From Acidimicrobiia bacterium (GTDB taxonomy: Bacteria > Acidobacteriota > Terriglobia > Bryobacterales > Bryobacteraceae), in contig VFZE01000009.1 in the NCBI GenBank assembly GCA_016871315.1, forward strand, positions 62,001 to 126,000: a DNA stretch of 64,000 nucleotides. The letters run 5' to 3'. Positions 8,946 through 15,953 of this stretch are shown piece by piece. The position numbers and the translations under genes were made by a program. A model generated the notes under the pieces. That model saw only the letters and a program-made list of their open reading frames with translations. It was not told the origin of the DNA and did no database searches. The number at the start of each line of letters is the position of its first letter. Within the stretch, counting starts at the first letter, position 1.

Positions 8946-10338
8946 CCACTGGTTTCCGGGCCGCGCACCAGTTGATCCACATCCTGCGGTATGCAGCCTC
9001 TACTTGAGCGGCCGTCCGCCCTCCGTCCATCATCCTCTGCGCGAACCGGTCACGCAAGCCCCCCCGAACCGCCGCTCTCCAGTCCTGTTCCCGCGCTATT
9101 CTGACCGCCATTTCCACATACTCTTCCCGGCTGCCGGCGATGCACTCCTCCAGTCCCGTTTGCGTGAGAATTCCCACACCCAGCCGCGATGCATGCGTCC
9201 TGCCAGACAGCGTGATTACCGGCACGCCCATCCACAACGCCTCGCAGGTTGCCGTCGCGCCGTTATAGGGAAACGGGTCGAGGGCGACATCCACCTCACG
9301 GTACAGTTCCCAATGCTGCTTCCGCTTACGACGCCCCACTACCCGTAGTCTCTCCTCTCCGATTCCGTGTGCGCCGAACTGCGCCGCCAGTTCCGCAGCC
9401 CATCTCTGCTCCAGCTCCCTTTCCTTTTCCGCATCCTGCTGCGCCACGCCGTAGTGGAGCAGCAACCGTGCGCCCTCGACACGGTGCAGGATCTGGCTCC
9501 ATGCCGCGATCACTCCGCCGTTCAGTTTCGCCTGACGGTGAAACGCCCCGAACGTGATGGGCCCCCCCGCCGGCTGCCCCACCTCCGGATAGTCTTCCAC
9601 CGGCCTGTAGCAGAACTGGGAACCGCCGATCCGTTCCAGTTTTTCGGTGAATAAATGACCGGTCAGGCCCACCGGATCGGTGGCATGGTCGGTAAGCCGG
9701 TAATCGATGGCCGTAAGTCCCGTCGTGCAAGGATAGCCAAGATAAGTTACCTGCACCGGCGCAGGCTTGCGCGCGAAGATCTCCAGGCGGTTTGCCCGTG
9801 TGTGGCCCGACAAATCCACCAGGATGTCGATGCCGTCGGCCTGCATCTGCCGCAGGGCATCCTCGTCGGGCTGGTTGCGGATCCTTCTCCACACGCAGGC
9901 CTTGCCGCGCAGCCGTTCGGTGAAGGAATCGGGCTTGGCGACATTGTCGTAACAGAAGATCTGGAACTGTTCCCGGTCATGTCCATCCAGCAGCGGCTCC
10001 AGAAAGTAGCACACCGGATGGCGGCAGAAATCGCCCGATACGTAGCCCACCTTCAGGCGCCGCTCCGGATCCGCTTCATTGGTGTGATGGCGACAGCAGC
10101 CCCGCCAGTTGGCTTCCATCCGCGCACCCCACCAGCGGTGCTCCCCGGCGACCGCTTCCGGACTGGAACAGTCGTCATACTGCAGCGCCAGCAGCAAATT
10201 GCTGCGGGCTACCCGGAAGTCCTGCTTCCGTGCGAGACTCTGCCGGTAGCTGGCGATTGACTCTTGAACCCGGCCCTGGCTGAGATGGTTGTTGCCCTCT
10301 TGGAAGTACCGCCGGTGCGGCTCCAGTTCTCCCTCCAT
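8896..10338 (-). CDS. GT41 O-GlcNAc transferase-like (SPINDLY/OGT family) glycosyltransferase
   Basis: 480 residues with a single TPR (~10-43) instead of the usual long TPR array. The catalytic region is complete: VGYVSGDFCRHP (His107, equivalent to the OGT active-site His region), VDLSGHTRANR (~174-183), PVQVTYLGYPCTTG, FHRQAKL (Lys271, nucleotide-sugar phosphate contact in the family), and the signature DPFPYNGATATCEALWMGVPV (354-373). Members transfer GlcNAc, fucose or other sugars to Ser/Thr of proteins. It starts 29 bp after the stop of a Ser/Thr-rich repeat peptide on the same strand and overlaps the downstream kinase gene by 50 bp. The short TPR part suggests a narrow substrate range, and the peptide is the obvious candidate (inference). 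Confidence 0.9.
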   Translation of the reverse strand: MEGELEPHRRYFQEGNNHLSQGRVQESIASYRQSLARKQDFRVARSNLLLALQYDDCSSPEAVAGEHRWWGARMEANWRGCCRHHTNEADPERRLKVGYVSGDFCRHPVCYFLEPLLDGHDREQFQIFCYDNVAKPDSFTERLRGKACVWRRIRNQPDEDALRQMQADGIDILVDLSGHTRANRLEIFARKPAPVQVTYLGYPCTTGLTAIDYRLTDHATDPVGLTGHLFTEKLERIGGSQFCYRPVEDYPEVGQPAGGPITFGAFHRQAKLNGGVIAAWSQILHRVEGARLLLHYGVAQQDAEKERELEQRWAAELAAQFGAHGIGEERLRVVGRRKRKQHWELYREVDVALDPFPYNGATATCEALWMGVPVITLSGRTHASRLGVGILTQTGLEECIAGSREEYVEMAVRIAREQDWRAAVRGGLRDRFAQRMMDGGRTAAQVEAAYRRMWINWCAARKPVDGRNRQQAGADTAAGR

Positions 10339-10367
10339 GGCCGGGCTCAGCTTTTCACCGCGGGCCG

Positions 10368-10514
10368 CTACTCTTCACCGCTGGTGTGTGAAGTGCTCTC
10401 TTCTTCGAACCCGCCGGTGGTGGAGCTGGATTCCGAGTCGGAATCATCGAATCCTCCCGTGGTGCTGTTGGATTCCGGCGCGAGGTTGTACACGCGGTCT
10501 TCTCTGTCAATCAT
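10368..10514 (-). CDS. Short Ser/Thr/acidic repeat peptide, putative modified precursor
   Basis: 48 residues with an excellent Shine-Dalgarno (AGAGGAG, 8 nt before ATG 10514). The first 13 residues (MIDREDRVYNLAP) look like a short leader. Two near-identical units follow, ESNSTTGGFDD (14-24) and ESSSTTGGFEE (28-38), repeating every 14 residues, then an acidic Ser/Thr tail ending TSHTSGEE. There is no Cys, Trp, Lys or signal peptide. The GT41 Ser/Thr glycosyltransferase starts 29 bp downstream. The pattern TTxxx[DE][DE] also recalls omega-ester (graspetide) cores, but no ATP-grasp ligase is visible nearby. I do not recognise the family; coding status rests on the RBS, the repeat and the operon position. 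Confidence 0.7.
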   Translation of the reverse strand: MIDREDRVYNLAPESNSTTGGFDDSDSESSSTTGGFEEESTSHTSGEE

Positions 10515-10566
10515 GATACGGACTCCTCTCAAACGCAGCTTGGCTGCTCTACGCGAAATGCTAGCC

Positions 10567-10597
10567 ATTATACCGGAACCGCAATCGCTGCGATAAT
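10567..10597. promoter_or_regulatory. Divergent promoter region with central palindrome
   Basis: Minus strand: TATAAT at 10567-10572, ~50 nt upstream of the peptide ATG. Plus strand: GATAAT at 10592-10597, ending 7 nt before the glycosyltransferase ATG. Between them lies the 11-nt odd palindrome ATCGC-T-GCGAT (10584-10594), which overlaps the plus -10 and would suit a repressor site for both transcripts. The -35 elements are poor. Confidence 0.45.
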
Positions 10598-10604
10598 ACT
10601 TCGG

Positions 10605-11408
10605 ATGGAGTCCACGGGGATACTGGTGCTGGGCCATTCCCGGCCGGCGCACTTGGCCGCCGTGCTGGAAAGTCTGGCGCGGCAGGAAGCGCTGGGCTTG
10701 GTGTGCGTTTGGCTGGACGGCGCCCAGGGCAAGAGCATCTGGCAGACGAAGGTGCGGCAGTGCCGGGAAGTGGCCGCTTGCTATCCGGGTTTGCTGGTCA
10801 CGATCATGAACGGGCACCTCGGCATAGAAAAGCTGATGCTCGATGCCCTTGGTTACATGGCCACGCGCTACCACCGCATCATCGTACTGGAGGACGACTG
10901 CTTCCCTACGCGCACCGCGGTCACCACCTTCCTTCATGCCCTGGACGGGATCCGCGATGAGGAGCAGTTCTTCTCCGTCTATGGACACCCTTTTCTTGTG
11001 TCCGGGGAGAACGGCCGCTTCCCGCGCTTTCAGGGATGGGGCTGGGCCACCTGGAGCCACAAGCTGGAGCCCATCCTCGCCGAAGCCAAACTGCGCTATG
11101 CGATGGCCGAGCCGGATTACCGGGCCTGGGTGGAGCAGGCTCTCACGCCGCAAGTGCATGAAAGGCTTGCCGCCACACCGGGCCGCTATCCACCGGCAAG
11201 GCTGATCTACTCCTGGGACTCCTGCTTCGCTCTGCTCACGGCCATGCAAGGGCTGTGCCACCGACGCACCTCGCCGCGCGTCATCTACAACTGCGGCCTT
11301 GGCCCCGATTCCAGCCACTTTCCCGATGCGGAACGCTGGCGTCGCCCGCCCTACAACATGATCCGGCTCGAGGAGGTTTGGAACTACTTCGACAATGAGC
11401 AACTCTGA
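10605..11408 (+). CDS. GT2-like (GT-A fold) glycosyltransferase
   Basis: 267 residues. It starts MESTGILVLGHSRPAHLAAV, the Rossmann-like entry of GT-A enzymes. VLEDDC at 94-99 is the acidic metal/nucleotide-sugar motif, and FQGWGWATW (~143-151) matches the WGWATW motif of bacterial GT2-like proteins annotated as nucleotide-diphospho-sugar transferases. No signal or membrane segment, so cytosolic. It overlaps the sulfotransferase start by 14 bp and is divergent from the peptide-GT41-kinase unit. The sugar and acceptor are unknown; extension of a sugar placed on the 48-residue peptide is one possibility (inference). A leaderless transcript is likely: the GATAAT box ends 7 nt before the ATG. Confidence 0.82.
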   Translation: MESTGILVLGHSRPAHLAAVLESLARQEALGLVCVWLDGAQGKSIWQTKVRQCREVAACYPGLLVTIMNGHLGIEKLMLDALGYMATRYHRIIVLEDDCFPTRTAVTTFLHALDGIRDEEQFFSVYGHPFLVSGENGRFPRFQGWGWATWSHKLEPILAEAKLRYAMAEPDYRAWVEQALTPQVHERLAATPGRYPPARLIYSWDSCFALLTAMQGLCHRRTSPRVIYNCGLGPDSSHFPDAERWRRPPYNMIRLEEVWNYFDNEQL

Positions 11409-12309
11409 GCCCGGCTCCCATCTGATCTTCCTCATTTCGCAGCCTCGCTCCGGCTCCACGCTGCTGCAAAAGATGCTCGGCGCACATCCGTCCATTCACA
11501 CCGTTTCCGAGCCTTGGCTCGCGCTTTACCCCGCTTATGCACTGCGCGACAACGGCACCACCGCGGAGTTCAGCGGCAGGCTCTACCGCGGCGCCGTGCG
11601 CGAGTTCCTGCGCACGTTGCCGGAGGGGGAACGAGTGTGGCTGGAGGCCAACCGGCTGATGCTGGAGCATCTCTACGGCAAGGCGCTTGCGGCCTCCGGC
11701 AAGAACCTGTTTCTCGACAAGACCCCGCGCTACTACCACATCATCGGGGAGCTTCAGGCGCTGTTTCCGGCGGCGCGTTTCCTGCTGCTGTTCCGCAACC
11801 CGTTGTCGGTGTTTGCCTCCATCCTGGCCGGATACAAGGCGGAGGAACCGGGAATGCTGGCGGGCAGCCGGCATGACCTGCTGTCTGCGCCGGGACTACT
11901 GTTGGAGGGTGTTACGAGGCTCGGTTCAGCCGCGGTTCGAGTGCAGTATGAGCATATGGTGGAGCAGCCGGAACGCGTGATCCGCGGCATCTGTGAATTC
12001 CTCGGCATCGAGTTCCTGCCGGGGATGATCGACTACGGGGAATCTGCTGAGGGGCGGTGGCTGTATGGGGATCAAGGCACCGTCTACCGGCACGGCCGCC
12101 CGATTACGGAGCGGCAGGCGCGGTGGCGCGGCACGCTGGGCCGTTCGGCTGCGCGCTTGAGCTGGGGCGGCTCGTATCTGGATGCTTTGGGAGGAGAGAC
12201 CATCGCCAGGCTCGGCTACCGGATGGAGGAGCTTCGACAGGAACTGGAGACGGTGACTCCCGCCGAACCTGGGCCGGCAATCGGCTGGGAGCAGCTTATC
12301 CTCGGTTGA
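11395..12309 (+). CDS. Sulfotransferase (Sulfotransf_3-like)
   Basis: 304 residues. The 5'-phosphosulfate-binding loop is QPRSGSTLLQ (16-25) and the 3'-phosphate region is around RNPLSVFAS (~132-140), both canonical for PAPS-dependent sulfotransferases. DKTPRYY (~100) is the usual substrate-side motif of this class. Its ATG lies 14 bp inside the glycosyltransferase gene, so the two are translationally coupled and probably act on the same product, for example a sugar. No PAPS-synthesis genes are in the window. The 3' end overlaps the convergent Tat-barrel gene by 14 bp. Confidence 0.88.
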   Translation: MSNSEPGSHLIFLISQPRSGSTLLQKMLGAHPSIHTVSEPWLALYPAYALRDNGTTAEFSGRLYRGAVREFLRTLPEGERVWLEANRLMLEHLYGKALAASGKNLFLDKTPRYYHIIGELQALFPAARFLLLFRNPLSVFASILAGYKAEEPGMLAGSRHDLLSAPGLLLEGVTRLGSAAVRVQYEHMVEQPERVIRGICEFLGIEFLPGMIDYGESAEGRWLYGDQGTVYRHGRPITERQARWRGTLGRSAARLSWGGSYLDALGGETIARLGYRMEELRQELETVTPAEPGPAIGWEQLILG

Positions 12310-13249
12310 GCAGCCGGTTGACACGCTGGGCGTTGTCGCGCACCTGGTCAAAGTAGCGAGGATACATACCGATGATCAGTGCATCGGTGGGCTTGATGTT
12401 GGAGTAGGCGGACTGGAAAGCCTTATCGATCGCCGCGGGGGAATCGGTGGCGCGGCCGGCGGCCAGCACCTTGTAGCAGAGGCAAGGCCGCTTGGTCTGG
12501 CGGATCACCTTGTACATTTTCGCCGGGTCCTCCGGCACGTAAACTTCGCCGAGCGGGCGGGTGCCCAGCAGCTGTTGCCACTCTTCGTTGGAGCGGGTGA
12601 GGTAGTAAAGCGAGGTCATGTAGAAGTCGATGTCCCAGCCTTCGCTTTCCACTTGTTCGAGCAGTGACGGGTCGTGACAGCTCAGGCCGACCAGGACGCC
12701 GGAGTCGCGGACGCTCTTCAGAAAGTCGCGCACCTGGCCGAGCTGGCCCTGACGGCGTTTACGCTCGGCCGACCCGCCATGATGGACGATGCCGACGGGT
12801 TTGTGTTTCACGACGTCCTTCACGAGCGAGTGATCGTTTTCCATCTCGGCGTGGCTGAGCAGAATCCAGTTCATCTTGCCGCCGCGGGCGCGGTGGGCGG
12901 CGAGGTCGGACATGGTACGCGCGGTGTGAGAGAACTGCCAGGTGTTGATGCCGCAACGCTCGCCATGCTCCAGCACCTGGCAGATGCGCTCCGAGGTTGC
13001 CCATTCCGTCATGTGCTGGCTGAAGAGCCGGTTGAAGTGCGAATAGCCGTAGAAAGGATTGCCGCCCACGATCAGGCGCGAAACCTGGTGCTGGCCGAGC
13101 TTGATCTTAGGCAGCGTGATCGGCGGTCCTTCGCTCAGCACGGCCGGAGTGGAATCGGCCGCGGCGGCGGCGGCTTCGGCCTCCGGCGAACAAGGCAGCG
13201 CGGCGCCTGCGGCCGCGGCCTGGAGGAAGCGGCGGCGTGGCTGCTTCAT
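12296..13249 (-). CDS. Tat-exported aldo/keto reductase-like TIM-barrel protein
   Basis: 317 residues. The N-terminus MKQPRRRFLQAAAAGAALPC is a twin-arginine signal. The mature part reads like a TIM barrel of the aldo/keto reductase type: VSRLIVGGNPFYG, GINTWQFSH, then GIVHHGG (~150), VGLSCHD and MTSLYYLTR. The usual AKR Tyr-Lys pair cannot be placed with certainty, so it may be a non-reductase relative. The gene starts 15 bp downstream of the GH88 stop on the same strand, suggesting a common transcript. Probably periplasmic carbohydrate metabolism; this is inference. Confidence 0.6.
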   Translation of the reverse strand: MKQPRRRFLQAAAAGAALPCSPEAEAAAAAADSTPAVLSEGPPITLPKIKLGQHQVSRLIVGGNPFYGYSHFNRLFSQHMTEWATSERICQVLEHGERCGINTWQFSHTARTMSDLAAHRARGGKMNWILLSHAEMENDHSLVKDVVKHKPVGIVHHGGSAERKRRQGQLGQVRDFLKSVRDSGVLVGLSCHDPSLLEQVESEGWDIDFYMTSLYYLTRSNEEWQQLLGTRPLGEVYVPEDPAKMYKVIRQTKRPCLCYKVLAAGRATDSPAAIDKAFQSAYSNIKPTDALIIGMYPRYFDQVRDNAQRVNRLLNRG

Positions 13250-13264
13250 CGTTCACCTCCCGGG

Positions 13265-14392
13265 TTAAAGTTTGCGCAGGGCGTGCTCCAACGCTTCCAC
13301 GAAGAAGTAATCTCCCCACATCACGGATTCGTTCACGCCGAGTCCTTTGTGGATATGATACACCCCGCCCTTGAGAATGCCTTCCCACTTTTCCGGCTTC
13401 CTGCCAAGGTGCTTTTCCGACAAGGAGCGCAGAATGCGGATGGCCGTGGACCAATAGAAGTGGCCCTTCACCGGATCGGCCAGCAGGCGGCAGAGGCGGA
13501 GCATGCCGGCGGCGGCAATAGCGCCGGCGGAGGTGTCCACTTGCTTGCGGGAATCTGGCGGGGCGTTGAAGTCCCATGGCGGCACTCCGTCGCTGGGCGT
13601 GTGGGTGATGTAGTAGTCGGCGCAGGCTTCGGCGGTTTGCAGGAAATGGGGATCGCGGCTGTACTCGTAGCAGGTGGAGAAGCCGTAGAGCGACCAGGCG
13701 AGGCCGCGGGACCAGCAGGAGTCGGCGCGGTAGCCCTGCTGGGTGGACTGGTGCAGAAACTCGCCGGTGCCGATGTCGAAGATGCCTTCGTGCGAGGTGG
13801 AGCCGTCGCCGCGGACCAGCACGCGCCGGGTGGTGAGCGCATGGCGCAGCGCGACTTCGCGCAGATTGCGGTCGCCGGTTTCGCGCGCGGCGTAGAAGAT
13901 GATGCCGACGTTCATCATGATGTCGATGAACAGCGAATTGTCGGCGACGAAGGAGCGGAGGTAATGGCCCTTGTCCTTGTAGCGCATGGCGAGGGTGCGG
14001 CCGGCCTGGATGAGGACGTCCTTGAATGCCTGTTCGCCGGTGAGCTGGTGCCAGCGGTAGTACGTGCTGAGGAAGATGAAGCCGAGGTCGTGCACGTCGC
14101 GGTCGAGCTTGCGCGGCTCCAGCGGCTTGGTGTAGCGGATGGCCTGCTCCCGCCACCAGTTCGGGTCGCGCTCGCGGTCGGCCTCAAAACGCCGGAAGAC
14201 CCACATCATGCCGGGGAGGAAGCCGTCGCACCAGTGCGTCCACTTGGGCCCTTCGTGCTTCCACTTGCCGTCCTTGGTGTACATCGGATAGTAATCCGGG
14301 TGCTTCTCGATCAACCGCTTCACCTGCTTCTGGGCAAACAGCATCGCGCCGGTGAGCAGTTCCCGGTCCGATTCCAGTTCAAAATGAATCAC
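13265..14392 (-). CDS. Glycoside hydrolase family 88 (unsaturated glucuronyl hydrolase-like)
   Basis: 375 residues, usual GH88 size. The motif RDVHDLGF places the general acid at Asp102, and LFIDIMMN gives the second conserved Asp (157), matching the spacing of Bacillus unsaturated glucuronyl hydrolase. [12 protein letters not shown] and [13 protein letters not shown] are further family blocks of the (alpha/alpha)6 barrel. These enzymes remove unsaturated uronic acid from lyase products of glycosaminoglycans, xanthan, gellan or rhamnogalacturonan. No signal peptide is visible. It lies between a secreted protein of unknown function and the Tat-barrel gene, with ~15-bp gaps, so it is part of a minus-strand operon. 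Confidence 0.88.
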   Translation of the reverse strand: MIHFELESDRELLTGAMLFAQKQVKRLIEKHPDYYPMYTKDGKWKHEGPKWTHWCDGFLPGMMWVFRRFEADRERDPNWWREQAIRYTKPLEPRKLDRDVHDLGFIFLSTYYRWHQLTGEQAFKDVLIQAGRTLAMRYKDKGHYLRSFVADNSLFIDIMMNVGIIFYAARETGDRNLREVALRHALTTRRVLVRGDGSTSHEGIFDIGTGEFLHQSTQQGYRADSCWSRGLAWSLYGFSTCYEYSRDPHFLQTAEACADYYITHTPSDGVPPWDFNAPPDSRKQVDTSAGAIAAAGMLRLCRLLADPVKGHFYWSTAIRILRSLSEKHLGRKPEKWEGILKGGVYHIHKGLGVNESVMWGDYFFVEALEHALRKL

Positions 14393-14407
14393 TGTTTCTT
14401 CCCCGCG

Positions 14408-15631
14408 CTATTTGGATTGTGTCCGCCAGAGCATGCGGAAACCCTTCCCCAGCTCCAGGCGGTTACCTCTTAAGGATATCGTGCCTTGGTCCATGTCTTC
14501 AGCAGGCGGCTCCATGACCACAACTCTGGCATTGGGCAGGATGGACGGTCCGGCATCTTCCAGCCTGGCGTGCAGTTCGCCGTAGGCTCCCGGAAAGGTG
14601 ATTTCGTCGAAGATGAGCCCGAAGGTGATGATCTCGGTCCGGAAGAAGGTTTTCTGGATCCGCGTGACGCGGCCTTTGACCACCGCGCCCTTGGGGACGA
14701 CGATTTCCCCCTGACGCTTCACGTTGGAGGCTACGGTGGCCGTCAGCGGGTCGCCGATGGCGGAGGAGCCGAACTTCACCGGCGTTTCCAGACGCAGGTC
14801 GAGCGACAGGCCTTCGGGCAGTTCCAGCTTGCGCGGAATCACCGGCGGCGGCGCGTCGGTTACTTCCGGGGGAGGATCGGCGAAACTGATCACCGATTCG
14901 GTGGCGTACTGGCGGCAGTTGTTGAACTGGATCTGGTTGCGGCTTTCGCCGCCGAGCATGTCGGCCACCGTGAGCAGGGAGGACAGGGGCAGCAGGAAGT
15001 CGCCCGATCCAATGGGGAGGCGCAGGTAGCGCATCAGGCTGGAGGTACGGCTGATGGGCACGTGCGGGGGGATCTCGTCGGTGATCACATCCAGTTCCAC
15101 CAGGTCGAGCGTTCTTGCGTCCACCTGGAACGTGCCGTGATAGGCGACGATGGCTTCCGCATCACCGCTGCGGATGCGGTACCCGCTGAGCATCTGCGGA
15201 ACGTCGTAGCTGTACTGGAACAGCTTGCGGCCGTTCTCCTCGACGATGCCTTCATAAGAGAACCGGGGTGCGTTGGAGAGAAAGACACTGCGGGCGTGGA
15301 TGGCGAAGTTGCCGTTGCCGAAGGTGCCGTTGCCCACCAGATCGCGCATCTCCTTGTCCTCGAATCTGCCTGAGCCGGGCCAGGAGAAGAGTTCCTTGCC
15401 TTCCACCAAGGCGACCTCCAGGCGGAGCGTGTCCTGCAGCTCAAAGCGGCGGCTGCGGGGCAGGCGGCGGGAGCGCTCTATGGTCTGGGTGCAGGTATAG
15501 TTGGGCAGCCCCTGGAGGTTGGCGCCCATGTGGACCTTGATCCGCGCCAGGCGGAGCAGGTCGGCGTCGATCTTGGGCTCGGGCGCCTCCTGAGCCGTCA
15601 GCGTGAGCGCGGCTAGGAGCAACATCCACAT
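14408..15631 (-). CDS. Secreted protein of unknown function
   Basis: 407 residues with a short signal peptide (MWMLLLAALTLTAQ). The middle is beta-rich with a single YTCTQTIERS segment (~45-55). The C-terminal part (~275-400) has a pattern seen in export-apparatus or TrbI-like beta domains (SLDLRLETPVKFGSSAIGDP, IVVPKGAVVKGRV). Similar proteins are frequent and uncharacterised in Acidobacteriota as far as I recall. It heads the minus-strand unit leading to GH88 and the Tat-barrel gene. A TATAAT box ends 8 nt before the ATG, so the mRNA is probably leaderless. No function is assigned. Confidence 0.7.
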   Translation of the reverse strand: MWMLLLAALTLTAQEAPEPKIDADLLRLARIKVHMGANLQGLPNYTCTQTIERSRRLPRSRRFELQDTLRLEVALVEGKELFSWPGSGRFEDKEMRDLVGNGTFGNGNFAIHARSVFLSNAPRFSYEGIVEENGRKLFQYSYDVPQMLSGYRIRSGDAEAIVAYHGTFQVDARTLDLVELDVITDEIPPHVPISRTSSLMRYLRLPIGSGDFLLPLSSLLTVADMLGGESRNQIQFNNCRQYATESVISFADPPPEVTDAPPPVIPRKLELPEGLSLDLRLETPVKFGSSAIGDPLTATVASNVKRQGEIVVPKGAVVKGRVTRIQKTFFRTEIITFGLIFDEITFPGAYGELHARLEDAGPSILPNARVVVMEPPAEDMDQGTISLRGNRLELGKGFRMLWRTQSK

Positions 15632-15639
15632 TAGTAGCC

Positions 15640-15645
15640 ATTATA
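15640..15645 (-). promoter_or_regulatory. Consensus -10 box, leaderless start of the 15631 gene
   Basis: TATAAT on the minus strand followed by 8 nt (GGCTACTA) and the ATG. Its context CCGATATAATGGCTA matches 14 of 15 bases of CCGGTATAATGGCTA at the peptide-gene promoter (10562-10576). Confidence 0.5.
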
Positions 15646-15683
15646 TCGGGCGGTCTTGGCGGTTCCTTCAGGGGTTGTTTTGC

Positions 15684-15689
15684 TACCAT
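15684..15689 (+). promoter_or_regulatory. -10-like box ahead of the CDGSH gene
   Basis: TACCAT, ending 7 nt before the ATG at 15697; it would give a leaderless mRNA. No clear -35. Confidence 0.3.
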
Positions 15690-15696
15690 CGGGAAT

Positions 15697-15927
15697 ATGC
15701 CTACCAAAGTCACTGTGCTGAACAATGGGCCCTTGCGTATCGAGGGGGATTTTTCGATTTGCGACGCCGCGGGGGGTGAGTTTGGGCTCGCCGGGCGGAC
15801 TGTGCTAAGCCTGTGCCGCTGCGGCCATTCGGCGAACAAGCCGTTCTGCGACGGCTCACATGGGCGGCAGGGATTTCAATCGGTGGAGACGGCGCGTGAG
15901 TTGCCGCCACCGAAGCCGAAGGTCTAG
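15697..15927 (+). CDS. CDGSH iron-sulfur domain protein (mitoNEET type)
   Basis: 76 residues, a complete single-domain protein. The motif LCRCGHSANKPFCDGSH carries the three Cys and one His ligands (C-x-C-x9-C-x3-H) of the 3Cys-1His [2Fe-2S] cluster. The N-terminal half (VLNNGPLRIEGDFSICDAAG) is the usual small beta part. The cluster in this family is redox-active and labile; roles in electron or cluster transfer are general knowledge and not specific here. It stands between divergent and convergent neighbours as a single gene. Confidence 0.92.
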   Translation: MPTKVTVLNNGPLRIEGDFSICDAAGGEFGLAGRTVLSLCRCGHSANKPFCDGSHGRQGFQSVETARELPPPKPKV

Positions 15928-15953
15928 AGCGCAGCGCTTTCCGGGCCGCTAAC

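Noticed and set aside
10368-11495. 375-codon minus-strand ORF containing the small peptide at its end
   Set aside because: Its first ~325 codons are antisense to the glycosyltransferase and sulfotransferase; only the last 48 codons have a Shine-Dalgarno and repeat structure, so only those were called.
12674-14473. 599-codon plus-strand ORF over the Tat-barrel and GH88 genes
   Set aside because: Antisense to two genes with clear family motifs; its own translation has none.
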